64,000 bases of DNA from Elgaria multicarinata webbii. Its lineage: Eukaryota > Chordata > Lepidosauria > Squamata > Anguidae. How positions within the stretch are numbered: the first letter of the stretch is position 1; the number at the start of each line of letters is the position of its first letter. Positions 53,961 through 64,000 of the stretch are shown here, piece by piece. Made by a program: the position numbers and the translations under genes. The notes beneath the pieces were generated by a model, which saw only the letters and a program-made list of their open reading frames with translations, had not been told where the DNA came from and ran no database searches. Location: positions 33,593,226 to 33,657,225 of the forward strand of contig NC_086178.1 of the NCBI RefSeq assembly GCF_023053635.1, read 5' to 3'.

Positions 53961-56371
53961 TCCTCTTTAACTAGATGCCTCTGTACTACTGTAGACTGTT
54001 ATTCTATAGTTTTGGTATACAGTACACAGCACAACCAGTAAAGAAATTATTTAAAAATTGTGGTATAAACTCTGTTAGGTCTGTTATCCCAACTTTAATC
54101 GGATTGAAGTTGATAGTAGCTGTCAAGGAAGGAGTCTTGTGACCAGTGTCAAGAAATTTGAAGTAGAATGATATAGTATTCTTTGTCATACCACCCTATC
54201 TTTTGCCTTATTTCACTGTCACTTATTGCTGTACCGCCCTAGAGATGTGGCTAATCCTGCTAAAAAATTAAACCAGCTACTTTCCTCCTGCTTTAAGGCT
54301 GTAGGGTAGTTGCCTGATCCATTTGGACTTGAATATGACTCACTACAGAAAGCACCTTCATGGACTGTTCAGTTCACATGCTTAATCACTATTTCAATGC
54401 CTAAGAGCCAACTCTTGCCTGCTGCCCCTTTAGCTTGGTGATAAACAACCCATGAACTGGCTTTGTACATAACTACAACCTATGGTTTAAACAATACACA
54501 CTTCATAGCCCAACAAAACAAGGGTTCTCTTCATGAATTGTTTTTGGTTAACAACCCATAGTTCTAGGTTTGCGCAACCTAAATTCAACCATGATTTGTT
54601 GTTCTGTGCCAAACACCTCAATAGCTTATTTTTAAACCAATTGGTAAAAAAAATATATCTAAGCCATTGACAACTCTACTTCTCTGTAATCAGAGGTTAA
54701 AAGTACCATCAGGAAACAAAGTAGAAATTTTAAAAATCCCAAACCTAAGAACTGCTGATTCCCTACCCCAATGTCATGACTAAGATTACACTGGCACAGG
54801 TCTCTAGGCTGCTACCAGGGGCTACTACAGTTTAGCATACATTAAGTAGATGCGAAGGGCTGGAATTGGACCTACGTGGGCAATTCTAGGACTGGGCCAC
54901 TGATTGGGGCTCAGTAGAAGCTGGAGGTAATCATATACTTCTTTCCACCTTTGAACCTGCACTTTCAGTACAGGACACTCATATCTGTCACTCCATTGGC
55001 CAACAGGAAGCTCCTTGTTAAAAGGGCATTACTGATGTTTTGACATAAAAATAGCTCTTGTGTTGTTGCAATTGGAGCAGAGATTGGCCCTGAACAAACG
55101 GGCTTGTTGGCAATCGGTGTTCAAAACTACACCAATCGCAACCACTTCATTAGCATGCAGATGCCTCATTCTGTGGATTCAATCCAGGATCAGCCTCCTG
55201 ATTGACAGAACAGCTCTGTTCTCAGAAAGTACCTCCAAGCAGCTTTAGGGGATCCCCCTCCTATCCCACACCACAGCTTACCTCATCCAGCACAGTTCTC
55301 CTGATCCAGCACTTCCAGGGGGCTGCCATGGGGAGGAGGACAAAGGGAAATCCACTTTCATCAGCTCAGTTGCACACATCTAATTCTGGATCCAATGCAT
55401 TTGCGGAGGGGAAATTTCTGGCTACCTCAGACACTTGTATACTTGCAGGACATATTATCAGCTGATAGGCAGTTGGTCCAATAAGCATCTTCATAACTAA
55501 AGTTGTAGTGAATAACTTTATAGAACACTACCTTATTTTCCATTTTGCACAGGAAGAAATATATAGTTAACAACATGGAGTGCTTGCCAAAATTAACAGT
55601 CATTGTTGCCTTTGGCTACAACCTGGCCAGTTCAAATAGATACTGGAGCAGAGTGAGGGCTAGTTTTTAATTTTATAGGTGTGACTTCTGAAGTCAGCCA
55701 CATCTTAAGTAGGCCTATACAGCCAATCGTAGTTGTTCCAAATTAAGCCAGACTTAAATAGGCTTAATGCCCTGTACTGGTCATAGTATGAAACACTCTA
55801 GCCTCTGAAGTGCAGATACATGATGTATTGCCTTGAGTAGTACTTGTGTCAATGTAAGCAAGAAGTATATGGAGAAGGGTGCTGCACAATTCTTTTCCCC
55901 GAGAGGTGTCAGCCAGGCAGGTAATTCGTTGGCAAATACTTACCTCAGCATTTATCTTGGCAGTCTGGATATCAGGCAACAAGTAGAGCTAAGCAGTAGC
56001 TCTACTTAGCTTAGTAGCTCTACTTAGTAGCATAGCAGAGCTAAGCAGTAATAGTTGGAATGCTTTTAAAAGCCATGGAGTAATGCCACACCTACAGAAT
56101 CAGAACTTCACTCACATCTTTATCATGTGCCATTTTATATATGAGCCATAGAAGAAAAGATAACACACATAAAACTAACACACTAACACAGATTTTAGTG
56201 GAATGCAAGCTTACTTCCTGAACAATGCTGTAGTAAATGCTCCTAAGCAATATGTGCAAAATATGCTTTGAAAGCTTGTGTTGATGACGTACCCTACAAG
56301 TGCTAAGTAGCAGGTTTGAGGGGGACACAGTTTTACTTGACAAAGTTGAGTGTGATAGGATTTTATCATTA
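53961..56371. other. HLTF-GYG1 convergent intergenic region
   Basis: Contains a repeat with GGTTAACAACCC / CATGATTTGTTGTTC words (54420-54610) and a short local repeat of GAGCTAAGCAGTAGCTCTAC (55985-56055). No open frame resembles a known protein. Confidence 0.45.
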
Positions 56372-56377
56372 TTTTAT
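56372..56377 (-). terminator. GYG1: Possible GYG1 poly(A) signal
   Basis: AATAAA on the minus strand, 612 bases after the GYG1 stop codon, inside an A/T-rich run. It would give a 3' UTR of about 0.63 kb and would leave about 2.4 kb between the two convergent genes. Other hexamers further left cannot be ruled out. Confidence 0.4.
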
Positions 56378-56988
56378 TTTGTATTTAGAGTGCCATATTA
56401 CAGGTAACAGTTCAAAGGGGTGTTTTTACTAGTCCCAGAAGTACACAGAAGTACACAGAACTGAACAAAAGCATTTGCCATGCTGTAGGTACTGTGCATA
56501 GGAGTCTGGTCAGAATCTTCAATATGGCTGGAATTGACAGAAAAGCAGTGTAGTTACAGTTACGATGTTGCATGTTTTTTACCTCCTTATTGTAAGGCCC
56601 CTTCATTGTAGCTGCCTTAACCTCTAGTCATTATTTTAACATAGCAAGCAAAACGTGGTTTGGGCTTGAAGGGAAGTAGAGGTAAAGCACAGTCCCTATA
56701 GGTCTAAGGGGTACGTTTCAAGCCAGTTGAGTGCCCTGTTCCCAATGAGTTCATTACAGGCATGTTCATTAGGTTTTGTGCAAGAGGAAAAGATCTGGCA
56801 GTTGGCACAAGGATTCATACTTAAAACAGCGTTTGCTCAGTTCTTACCTGCAGTACTGCCAACAGACTTCAGCTGAGCAGTGGCAAACTGCTAGCAGGTT
56901 TAATTGACCCTATCTGACTTTTCTAGTTGCTATAGCTCTGAAACAAGTCCTTGTATTGCTGATGTCTGTAAAACAGATACAAGTGCTT

Positions 56989-57174
56989 CTACTGGAGGTA
57001 GGTATCAAGTTTTTTCTTGATGTTGTCAAAGCTGTCTGCTCCCATGTAGTCAGCCTGGCCCTGCTCCCATCTTTCTTTGCGCTCCTCTGAAGACATAGAT
57101 GGCGGCGATGGCGGTGAGTGTGGTAGTGCTGAAGATGAAAGTGACAGGTGGGACACTGCCTCTGCTACCTCCTC
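56989..57174 (-). CDS. GYG1: GYG1 terminal coding exon
   Basis: Sixty-one codons plus TAG. After VSHLSL comes a Ser/Pro-rich stretch ([14 protein letters not shown]) longer than the human linker. Then follows the conserved tail [18 protein letters not shown] and [14 protein letters not shown], the glycogen-synthase-binding segment. The acceptor is TTTTTAG. Confidence 0.95.
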   Translation of the reverse strand, partial: EEVAEAVSHLSLSSSALPHSPPSPPSMSSEERKERWEQGQADYMGADSFDNIKKKLDTYLQ

Positions 57175-59652
57175 CTAAAAAGAAAGTGCAAGTGAGTGGG
57201 AGCGGGGCCACTAGATCACTGCCAAAAAAAAAGAAGGGCTACGGCATAAAGCAACAACAGCAGAGGGTAGGAAAACCAATGAGAAATTCCCATGCAAAGC
57301 AGCAAGCACCATTTACACAAGTTTTAAGGAGCTGTAAAAATAAATGAAGAGCATATCTAAGTCAATGAGACAGCAGATAGGTAGTTAGCAACAGGTTTAA
57401 GTTCTTCATACCTCTCTACAGAAGCCACAAGAGAAAGCCAGTGTATAGACCAAGCCCGATAGCTGCAAATAGTTCATTAGAAAGTTGAAATACGGACAAC
57501 AGAAAGCATAGCTCAAGAACAGATCAGTACCTTTGGTCTCAGAAAGGTCTAAGAACTTAACTATTGTCTTTTCTCTATACCAAGCTTGGAAGTGGTTAAA
57601 GCTGTGCTGCATGCATTATCGGACTGCACGTGTGAGAAATTAAAAGTTGAGTTGTTTTGGATAGTTAAACATAAGGGAAAACTAAGGAAGTCACAGCACT
57701 TCTAGTTTCAAGTACTAGTACTGTCAATCTGTAGATCCACCTCCCTGGCTTTGCTATAAGTTTAAGATGGTAGGTACAACACTACCATTCAGTCTGTTCC
57801 AACACATTAGAGATAGCAGGGAAACTGCATAAAGGGATGATGTCCACCTACAGATTTCTCTCAGTGGTCTGTTTATCTTCCGCATATTGCTGGAAATCAT
57901 ATTTTAGACACAAGTTTGCATATATGAGGTCAAGTACTGTATATAGAAACCATGAAGCCTTTGGTACATATCCTAGTTTAGCTCTGAATCCTGTTGTAAA
58001 CTGGATGTTTAACAGCAATACATCAATGTCAATGTAAACTGACACTCGGTGCTCAACTAAAGCTAGACCAGAGAGCTAATTTGATCTGAAGTGAAGGAAT
58101 AAAAACTCTTGGTATACAGAATCAAGTGATGACTGCTGTGGATGCAATAGTGCCCAGGCCTGCACCCAACTTACTAACAAATATTAAAACAGCAATTGCT
58201 ACCAAGTACTGCTCAGTACATTTATGATTAGAGAGGAGCTTGTGTAAGCCAGTTACAGAGACATTTGCAGACATCCATGCTGGACAATTTACTCTAGTGA
58301 GCTTGACATCCCTAAAACCAATTGCCATGTTCACATGCCTCAAAGACCTCTTCACATTGTAATTCTCCAGAACGAAGAGAGAGGTTGCAACAATCCTAAC
58401 CACCACTTCGTTCAGAAGTACAATCCAAAAGGAATGTATAATACAATCAACCTCAACATTCAAGGCTTGTTGGCAGTGTCCAGTACTATTTTAAGCGCAT
58501 GCTTCCCCATCCTCTGCTTTGTTAAAGGATGGTAACTAGAGACAGCACTTCATATTAGCATTAAGCTGGAGTATCTAGTTTTATTAAATTTTAAGAGATT
58601 AAGCGAGACATTTTGGCAGTGTAACAACATGTGTCTTGCCAAATTCGTATAACTGGGGAGCATCTTTTAAAAATTAAATACAGCATGGGCTGACAGGAGG
58701 AGCAGGAGTACACTGCCTGCACTCTCCACCTGCCATTTATCTCTTCTCCAATGAAGTTTGGTAATGTTAAATCCACTGGGAGAAATATACTTGGAATTTT
58801 TGGGGGAGGGATTCCATCAGTGCTTCAGTTAAGGGGAGATAGCCCCCTTGTATCTCCATTACTAACTGTATTGAGGGGGCCAGGATTTGGTTAAAATTTG
58901 CTGTTTATCTGTATCAGGGTGGGGTGGGAAGGATTCAGAGAGTGGGGGTTGTGGATATCATTAAAGGCCCCCTACTTCTCCCCATATAATTTGACCATTG
59001 GATTCCAAGCCAGCTCCTTCCTGCCCATGTGCACTTTTAAAATTTCTCTCTGCCCCACTCCTCTTCAAGAATCTGATTACTGCTGAATTCATATACATAG
59101 GTCTGCCACAGTTAGTATTTAATCTGTCCTTTAGTACAGTGTAGAAGCGTAACCAGTGTTTGGTACTACAATAGCCAACAGTTGCAGACCTGAGCCAGCG
59201 TGCTGTGCCAGGGCGAAAGCAAACCCATTTTGGTTGCAACCATATCACTAGTCAGCTCACTGAGTAGCCTTGCTATAGCGCAGGGTTGTAAGCTTATTTT
59301 GTAGCAATCATGCTAGTTTCAGACCGAGTCAGTTCCGTTCGATCGACAGCCAAGTGATGGCTTTCTGCAAGCGCGATCCTCTTTTCCCACACCCCAGTCA
59401 AGGTAAAGGGTATATTAATTTAGAAGACATACCGCCTTTACACCAGTAGCTGTATCTTTAATGGCACCGTGCTGCTGTAGTAATGGCAAGATGTTTGTGA
59501 CAAAAGTATCCCACCACATATTGAGGAACTCTGGATGTATCATTGTGGGATCTTGAGCATCTTCTTTGACACTTTTGGCTTTGGAGTCATATGTGTAGTT
59601 CCATGGTTTCATTCTCCCCAGGAAGTGCACCACTTTAGCATCTGTCCCAAAC
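56989..59652 (-). CDS. GYG1: GYG1, glycogenin-1 (last three coding exons, partial)
   Basis: Glycogenin is the self-glucosylating GT8 enzyme that primes glycogen synthesis and hands the primer to glycogen synthase. The window holds three exons, at 59433-59652, 57412-57462 and 56989-57174, giving 151 residues of a protein of about 350. They cover the end of the catalytic domain, a 17-residue cassette and the C-terminal tail that binds glycogen synthase. The stop TAG is at 56989-56991. The catalytic DxD, the glucosylated tyrosine and the start lie further right, outside the window. The gene is tail to tail with HLTF. GYG2 is a possible alternative, but the residues and the synteny with HLTF and HPS3 favour GYG1. 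Confidence 0.93.
57412..57462 (-). CDS. GYG1: GYG1 51-base cassette exon
   Basis: Seventeen codons, containing [14 protein letters not shown]. The acceptor is TTGCAG and the donor GAG|GTATGA; both ends are phase 0, so skipping keeps the frame. Human GYG1 has two main forms that differ by 17 residues at this place, so this is probably the same alternative exon. Confidence 0.92.
57463..59432 (-). other. GYG1 intron between the catalytic and cassette exons
   Basis: No additional exon recognised and no element with clear ends. Ordinary AT-rich intronic sequence. Confidence 0.4.
59433..59652 (-). CDS. GYG1: GYG1 exon, end of catalytic domain
   Basis: A 220-base exon. It reads [20 protein letters not shown], then [35 protein letters not shown] is a hallmark of glycogenins, where the His and Lys contact UDP-glucose. 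The acceptor is CTGACAG and the donor GCG|GTATGT, phase 0. Confidence 0.95.
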
Positions 59653-60582
59653 CTGTCAGAAGAAGAATAGTTCTGCCTGATGGGTGGGTACAGAATATAA
59701 CATTTAGTCATGGTCCCCAAATGGGCAACTAACTTAAGTTGCTTTATTCATCTTAAATATTTGTGGCTATGTAGCCACAAATATTTAAAACCAGAGCTTC
59801 ATGTTGGATGTGTTAGCACCATGCATACATTTATATATTTACTCATTAATTAAAAGGAGTTATAAATATTGTCTTTTCTTCCCACAGGGGCTTCAATTCA
59901 AAACAATACAATGATACATTAAATCAACACAGAAATGAAACAGTCTTTAAAACAGGCCAAAATACTTTTAGTTTCTTACTACTATGTAAAGCCATCAGAA
60001 AGCCTCCACTATAGGGATTTCACATAGCTGTTAGGATAATAACCCAGCTGGACAGTGAAGCAAGAGGAAGCATTTCATCATTTGAAGTGCAGTTTAGCAC
60101 TTCCGCAACCTGGGCAAAACTCAGGTCTGTTACCTGTATTACATTACGCAAAGTCTGCATAAATTAATTCTGCTTCAAAGTGTCACATGAAGGGCGAGGA
60201 GCTGTGCAGGTCATTAAAGCTCCTCCCCCTGACAACTTAAGTCTCAAGTCGGCCCCACTTCAGCTTCTGAAATTTTACTAATCTCAACAGTGCACGGCAA
60301 TAACTACTCTTACCTTAAGGCTACAGGTGATTTAAAATAAGAAGTGGTAGAAATGAGAGCTGCCCATAGAAAATAATAGAGAATCCAGAATTTTAGCATA
60401 GCTGTGACTGGGTGACAGTTTTTGACAGTCCACCCAGAAACCGAAGGAGCTAGCAAAGCTCTAAACTCAGGCTTCCATTTCATGTGAAAAATTACTCAGC
60501 TTTTAGTATTTAGGAACAATGCAGCTGCATGCAAGTCAACAGAACTCAAGAACTCCGCATGGATTTTGGCAGGGATGGAGTC

Positions 60583-61056
60583 TAAGGCTTCAGCTAGACC
60601 TACCTGGTCTAGCGCGACAGAGGGGAGAAGATCTCACAATATTTTTATGGCGAGATTTCCCCCTCTGTTTACACGTGGCGTGTGACAACCTCTGAGGGAG
60701 AGGATGTCGCGGCCGCCATTTTTTGTTGAAGAAGAAGAGTGCACGAACAGTCGTGCACTCAAAGGTAAGGTTTTTTTATTTCAAATTAATTTCCCTGCTC
60801 CCCCACCCCACCCCCGATGGGCGTGCATGGGTCCCGGGTCCTCAAGAGGAACTGGGAAAACCCGCGATGCTCACACACACGTTCCGTGGTCTCGGGATGA
60901 TCCCGTGGAAAAAGCAGGCTCGAAGGGGAAGGCGAGATCCCGGGGCAAAGGAAGGATCATCCCTCCCTGCTCCCGGGATCCCCTGTGCATCATGTGGATG
61001 CACAGGGACGATCCCAAGGATCACGCAGGCATTTCGCCCCATCTAGCTATGGCCTA
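60583..61056. mobile_element. GC-rich element with inverted ends in GYG1 intron
   Basis: Left end TAAGGCTTCAGCTAGACCTA and inverted right end TTAGGCCATAGCTAGATGGG. The interior is CpG-rich with GCGGCCGC and many GGGATCC/CCCGGGAT words, unlike the AT-rich surroundings. About 474 bases, probably a non-autonomous DNA transposon. Confidence 0.6.
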
Positions 61057-63423
61057 AGGAACAATTTCAGTAACCTGCAAAGTGGGGAAGGGATTTTCCC
61101 TACAGTGTATACATGCATAAAATTATTCATAGTGGTCACAACAACTGCTGCTCTTGTTCTCTGATCAGGAAGACAGATGTGGTTTTATGCATGCACCCCT
61201 TAAAAACGTCCAACAAGTAATGGCATACTGAATCCAAGAATATGTAGCATGAAGACATTTATTAGTAACTGGACTGACTGGTTGGTGTATGTCTAATGGT
61301 CTGGACTATTTCAATTTTGACATGGAAAGTACTGACATGATTATGTTAGTTCAGAGGGAATTATCAGAATTCAGTTGTAATACAATATAGATCTCTCCAT
61401 ATTTTTTACACCTTTAAGTATCTACAGCACTCTTATTTTTCCAGTAGCTGCCTGGACAGCTATCCGCCACTGCTCAACTCACTTTGCTGCCAGTGGCATC
61501 ACCAATAATCTCTGTTTTGTACAAGGAGTTCAGGATTAGCTATAGCAGGGAGGAGCACTGACTGTAACAGCAACTGTTGGGGAATGAGAGTATATGATTT
61601 AAGGCATGACTTTAGCATACAAGTTAATTAGGACCTTACTGCTGAACATCAAGATGCATCAACTAAAACCTTTCAATTATACCCACAAACGTACAAAATA
61701 GGTTACAGATGCACTAAAACGCTTTTCACTTTTGACTTCTCATCTTTACAAGATGCTTTCCTCATTACATACTATATTTTGTAACTGTGGTATTGCTATA
61801 ATTTCCAAAGTTCAGTGGCTTGGAAAAATACCTGCATAGTTGACAATAACTTGTGAAGTCTTGTGTAGAAGAAGCCCCATTTAATTTGAAAATCTTACTT
61901 ACTATAGAAAGTGAGGCCTGTAGCTGCTGCTAGACTTGGCATCAACTCTGATACCCTCCCTCACTAAGAACTTATATAGCACTTATAAAGTTGTTGGATA
62001 AGCTGTAGATATATTGATGTGGTATTAAGTCCTAGAATTGGGCTAAGCAGCTGTGAAAACACTGTCCTGATTGTGTGTTAATTGAGTAGTCAAGATCAAA
62101 GGAAGGGCTGAAACTGCATTTAGAAAGGGAGCATTTCTACAAGGGGCATCAATATGGGCACATTTGCTAAGTAACATGCATTCTAAATAATATTAATTTA
62201 TAGCAATTTGACCTCATTTATTCACTGCTGCCTTCCTTTTTCCCCTGAGCAAAAAGCTACCCAAACTTCTTTAGAATTTTGACATTGCTGGACACGGACA
62301 TTGAGGCCCACACCTGTTTTTGGTAAATCCCTTTTCCACCCTAAAAATCCAGTAGATTAGTTGTGATCATAGCAGGGTTTAAAACATAGCTCACACCATG
62401 AGTCGTTGCTGTTTGGCACAGCTTGAATACCCTGCCCTGAGGATACCTTGCATTCAGCTTCTCTCCTAGTGACTCAGCTTCCAGATATCACTTGCGTAGT
62501 ATTGCTAGAGGTATTGCTAGAGGTACCAAAACTGACCTCAAACAGTAAATAAGCGGAATGTACAATTCCATGTCGCATGATTCAAATTGAAAGAAAGTCA
62601 ACTGCCAAAAGTCGTACATCACAATAACATTCAGTGAGCCAGATATTCTCTCTCTACCAGCCATTCAGTTTGCATGAACTTCCCAAAATAAGTGTTCTAA
62701 TTTTAACTTGACAGTGCCTCATACGATGCTCAGATCACAAGACGCAGCTTGAACCTGAGCCACTTAATACATTGCTTACGTTAGCTGCTCCATTAAACTC
62801 CAGTTACTTGATGTTGCCTAGAGACTAGCTCATACAATTGTTCATTTACTTCTGGATGTATGAGTGGCATGGTTCAAGAGATTTACCTTTACTTACATTC
62901 TTCCTGGAGATTTAAAATAAATTAACACAGGCTATTAGAGTCAGGTTTCTGTAGGAAACATTTGAGTTTGCCAGGAGGTTAACAAGCTTTCCAGCTGCTC
63001 TACTTCAGAGAAGGGAAACAGATATGCCCTGCACCGTACTCATCCTGTAGATGTTTTCAGTAAGACATGGGCTCTTATCAGAGAGGGATTAAGTCTCGTA
63101 ATGGTGGATGATATGAGGATGCAGCTGTATTGTGTCCTAGTATCTAATCAAAGGGTCTAATTACATACGCTGTTCCTCAAAGCTCGCACAAGATGCACTA
63201 TTGGACTCTAAAAGCGACTTAAAATTATCTTGTTTAGCATACATGAGTTGAGGGTGTTTCCCCCTTCTCTTTCCCCCTCTGTCTCCACAACCATTTTACT
63301 ATTTGTCAGCTCCGAATGCTCATGTTAGATTTCTGTATGGATGCTGACTTAATGCATTCTCTCCCAAAAAATGTTCAGATCATTTTTCTTCAGCCCATTT
63401 ATCTTTCAACTGGAGAAGGGTTC

Positions 63424-63521
63424 TGATGCCCAAATACCAACATCAATACTGGATAGCCGTACTCTTCCAACAGGAGTAGAGCATGTATCTCCAACAGTGA
63501 TTTTGGTATTTGGGCATCAGG
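63424..63521. repeat. Inverted repeat near the right edge
   Basis: CTGATGCCCAAATACCAA (63422-63439) and TTGGTATTTGGGCATCAG (63504-63521) are perfect complements over 18 bases, with a spacer of about 64 bases. Sequence to the right (to about 63935) stays open in several frames but matches nothing I recognise. Confidence 0.6.
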
Positions 63522-64000
63522 ATTCTTAAGCCAAGTCTGGCACAATTTATGGTTTGGGCCATTTGGGAAGCGATCAAAGAGGCTGTTCCAACAATTCTTA
63601 ACTGAGATGTTGGAGTGGCTTCCAAACCAAGAATAGCATCAGAATCCATGGACCACATCGGGCCAGTTTTAGAAAGGGCAATACCATCATGGGAAAAGGC
63701 CAGTGTGCTCCCACATGGGCTGGGGGTGTCAACATTGTATAGAATGGAAATAAATAAACCATACTGTGCCATCTCCAATGCTGTGATACAAGATCAGCCC
63801 AAGCCCTTAAAAGCAACTAGTTATATTGTTTCTCACATTGCTGGCCTAGATGGCTGCCATAAAACAAAGGAGTGGGAAAATGTGCTATCTGTCAACCCCA
63901 GGTCTAATCCACATGGTTTAGACATTTCATTCTGAGCAAGTTGATGCCTACTAGTAAAATTGGGCTACAAATCGCTTCTTCCTATTATAGTTTACTCTCC

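Larger units (their letters stand above)
59653..64000 (-). other. GYG1 upstream intron (to window edge)
   Basis: I looked for the preceding glycogenin exon (GDQGILNTFF region) and did not find it, so the intron appears to extend past the window. It includes the GC-rich element at 60583 and the inverted repeat near 63424. Confidence 0.45.

Noticed and set aside
60704-61057. Overlapping GC-rich open frames (117 and 107 codons) in the GYG1 intron
   Set aside because: They lie wholly inside the GC-rich inverted-repeat element, are low-complexity Arg/Gly/Pro-rich and lack any domain; explained by composition.
63443-63778. Upstream GYG1 exon
   Set aside because: The minus-strand frame contains none of the glycogenin words (GDQGILNTFF, HCWSLTQY, DADT) and has no suitable splice borders.
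1-64000. CRISPR arrays, operons or other prokaryotic systems
   Set aside because: Spliced vertebrate genes and retroposons throughout; no regularly spaced direct repeats of that kind.

Overview
This is vertebrate nuclear DNA, most probably from a squamate reptile. The evidence is intron-rich genes with GT/AG splice sites, a Sauria-type SINE (37729-38028), a CR1 3' end, an L1 3' end, many L2/CR1-like LINE fragments, and many small palindromic DNA transposons of kinds common in lizard genomes. I cannot name the species from the sequence alone.

Three host genes are present, in the order and orientations known from mammals (human 3q24). The left quarter holds the first ten coding exons of HPS3 on the minus strand (300-16213). 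This is the BLOC-2 subunit needed for lysosome-related organelles; the gene runs off the left edge. The middle holds a complete 25-exon coding region for HLTF on the plus strand (20075-52995). HLTF is a HIRAN + SNF2 translocase + RING protein of the Rad5 type that acts at stalled replication forks. My exon set joins with consistent phases into 978 codons plus a stop. The right part holds the last three coding exons of GYG1 (glycogenin-1) on the minus strand (56989-59652); its 5' exons lie beyond the right edge.

HPS3 and HLTF are head to head, with start codons about 3.9 kb apart. Each start lies in GC-rich sequence, and the HLTF side carries three CCAAT boxes within 94 bases. Between them sit a 5'-truncated LINE and two copies of another interspersed repeat. 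HLTF and GYG1 are tail to tail with about 2.4 kb between their likely poly(A) signals. The three proteins do unrelated jobs (organelle biogenesis, DNA damage tolerance, glycogen priming), so the neighbourhood is conserved synteny rather than a functional operon.

Introns and intergenic DNA are filled with repeats: tRNA-derived SINEs, hAT-like elements with degraded 8-bp target duplications, one probable solo LTR, several fold-back elements (one nested inside another), and a GC-rich terminal-inverted-repeat element in a GYG1 intron. I found no new multi-gene system. The observations most worth checking are an open, frame-preserving intron inside the HLTF HIRAN domain, a changed clathrin-box residue in HPS3, an in-frame upstream ATG in HPS3, the conserved 51-base GYG1 cassette exon, and the fold-back elements close to exons.
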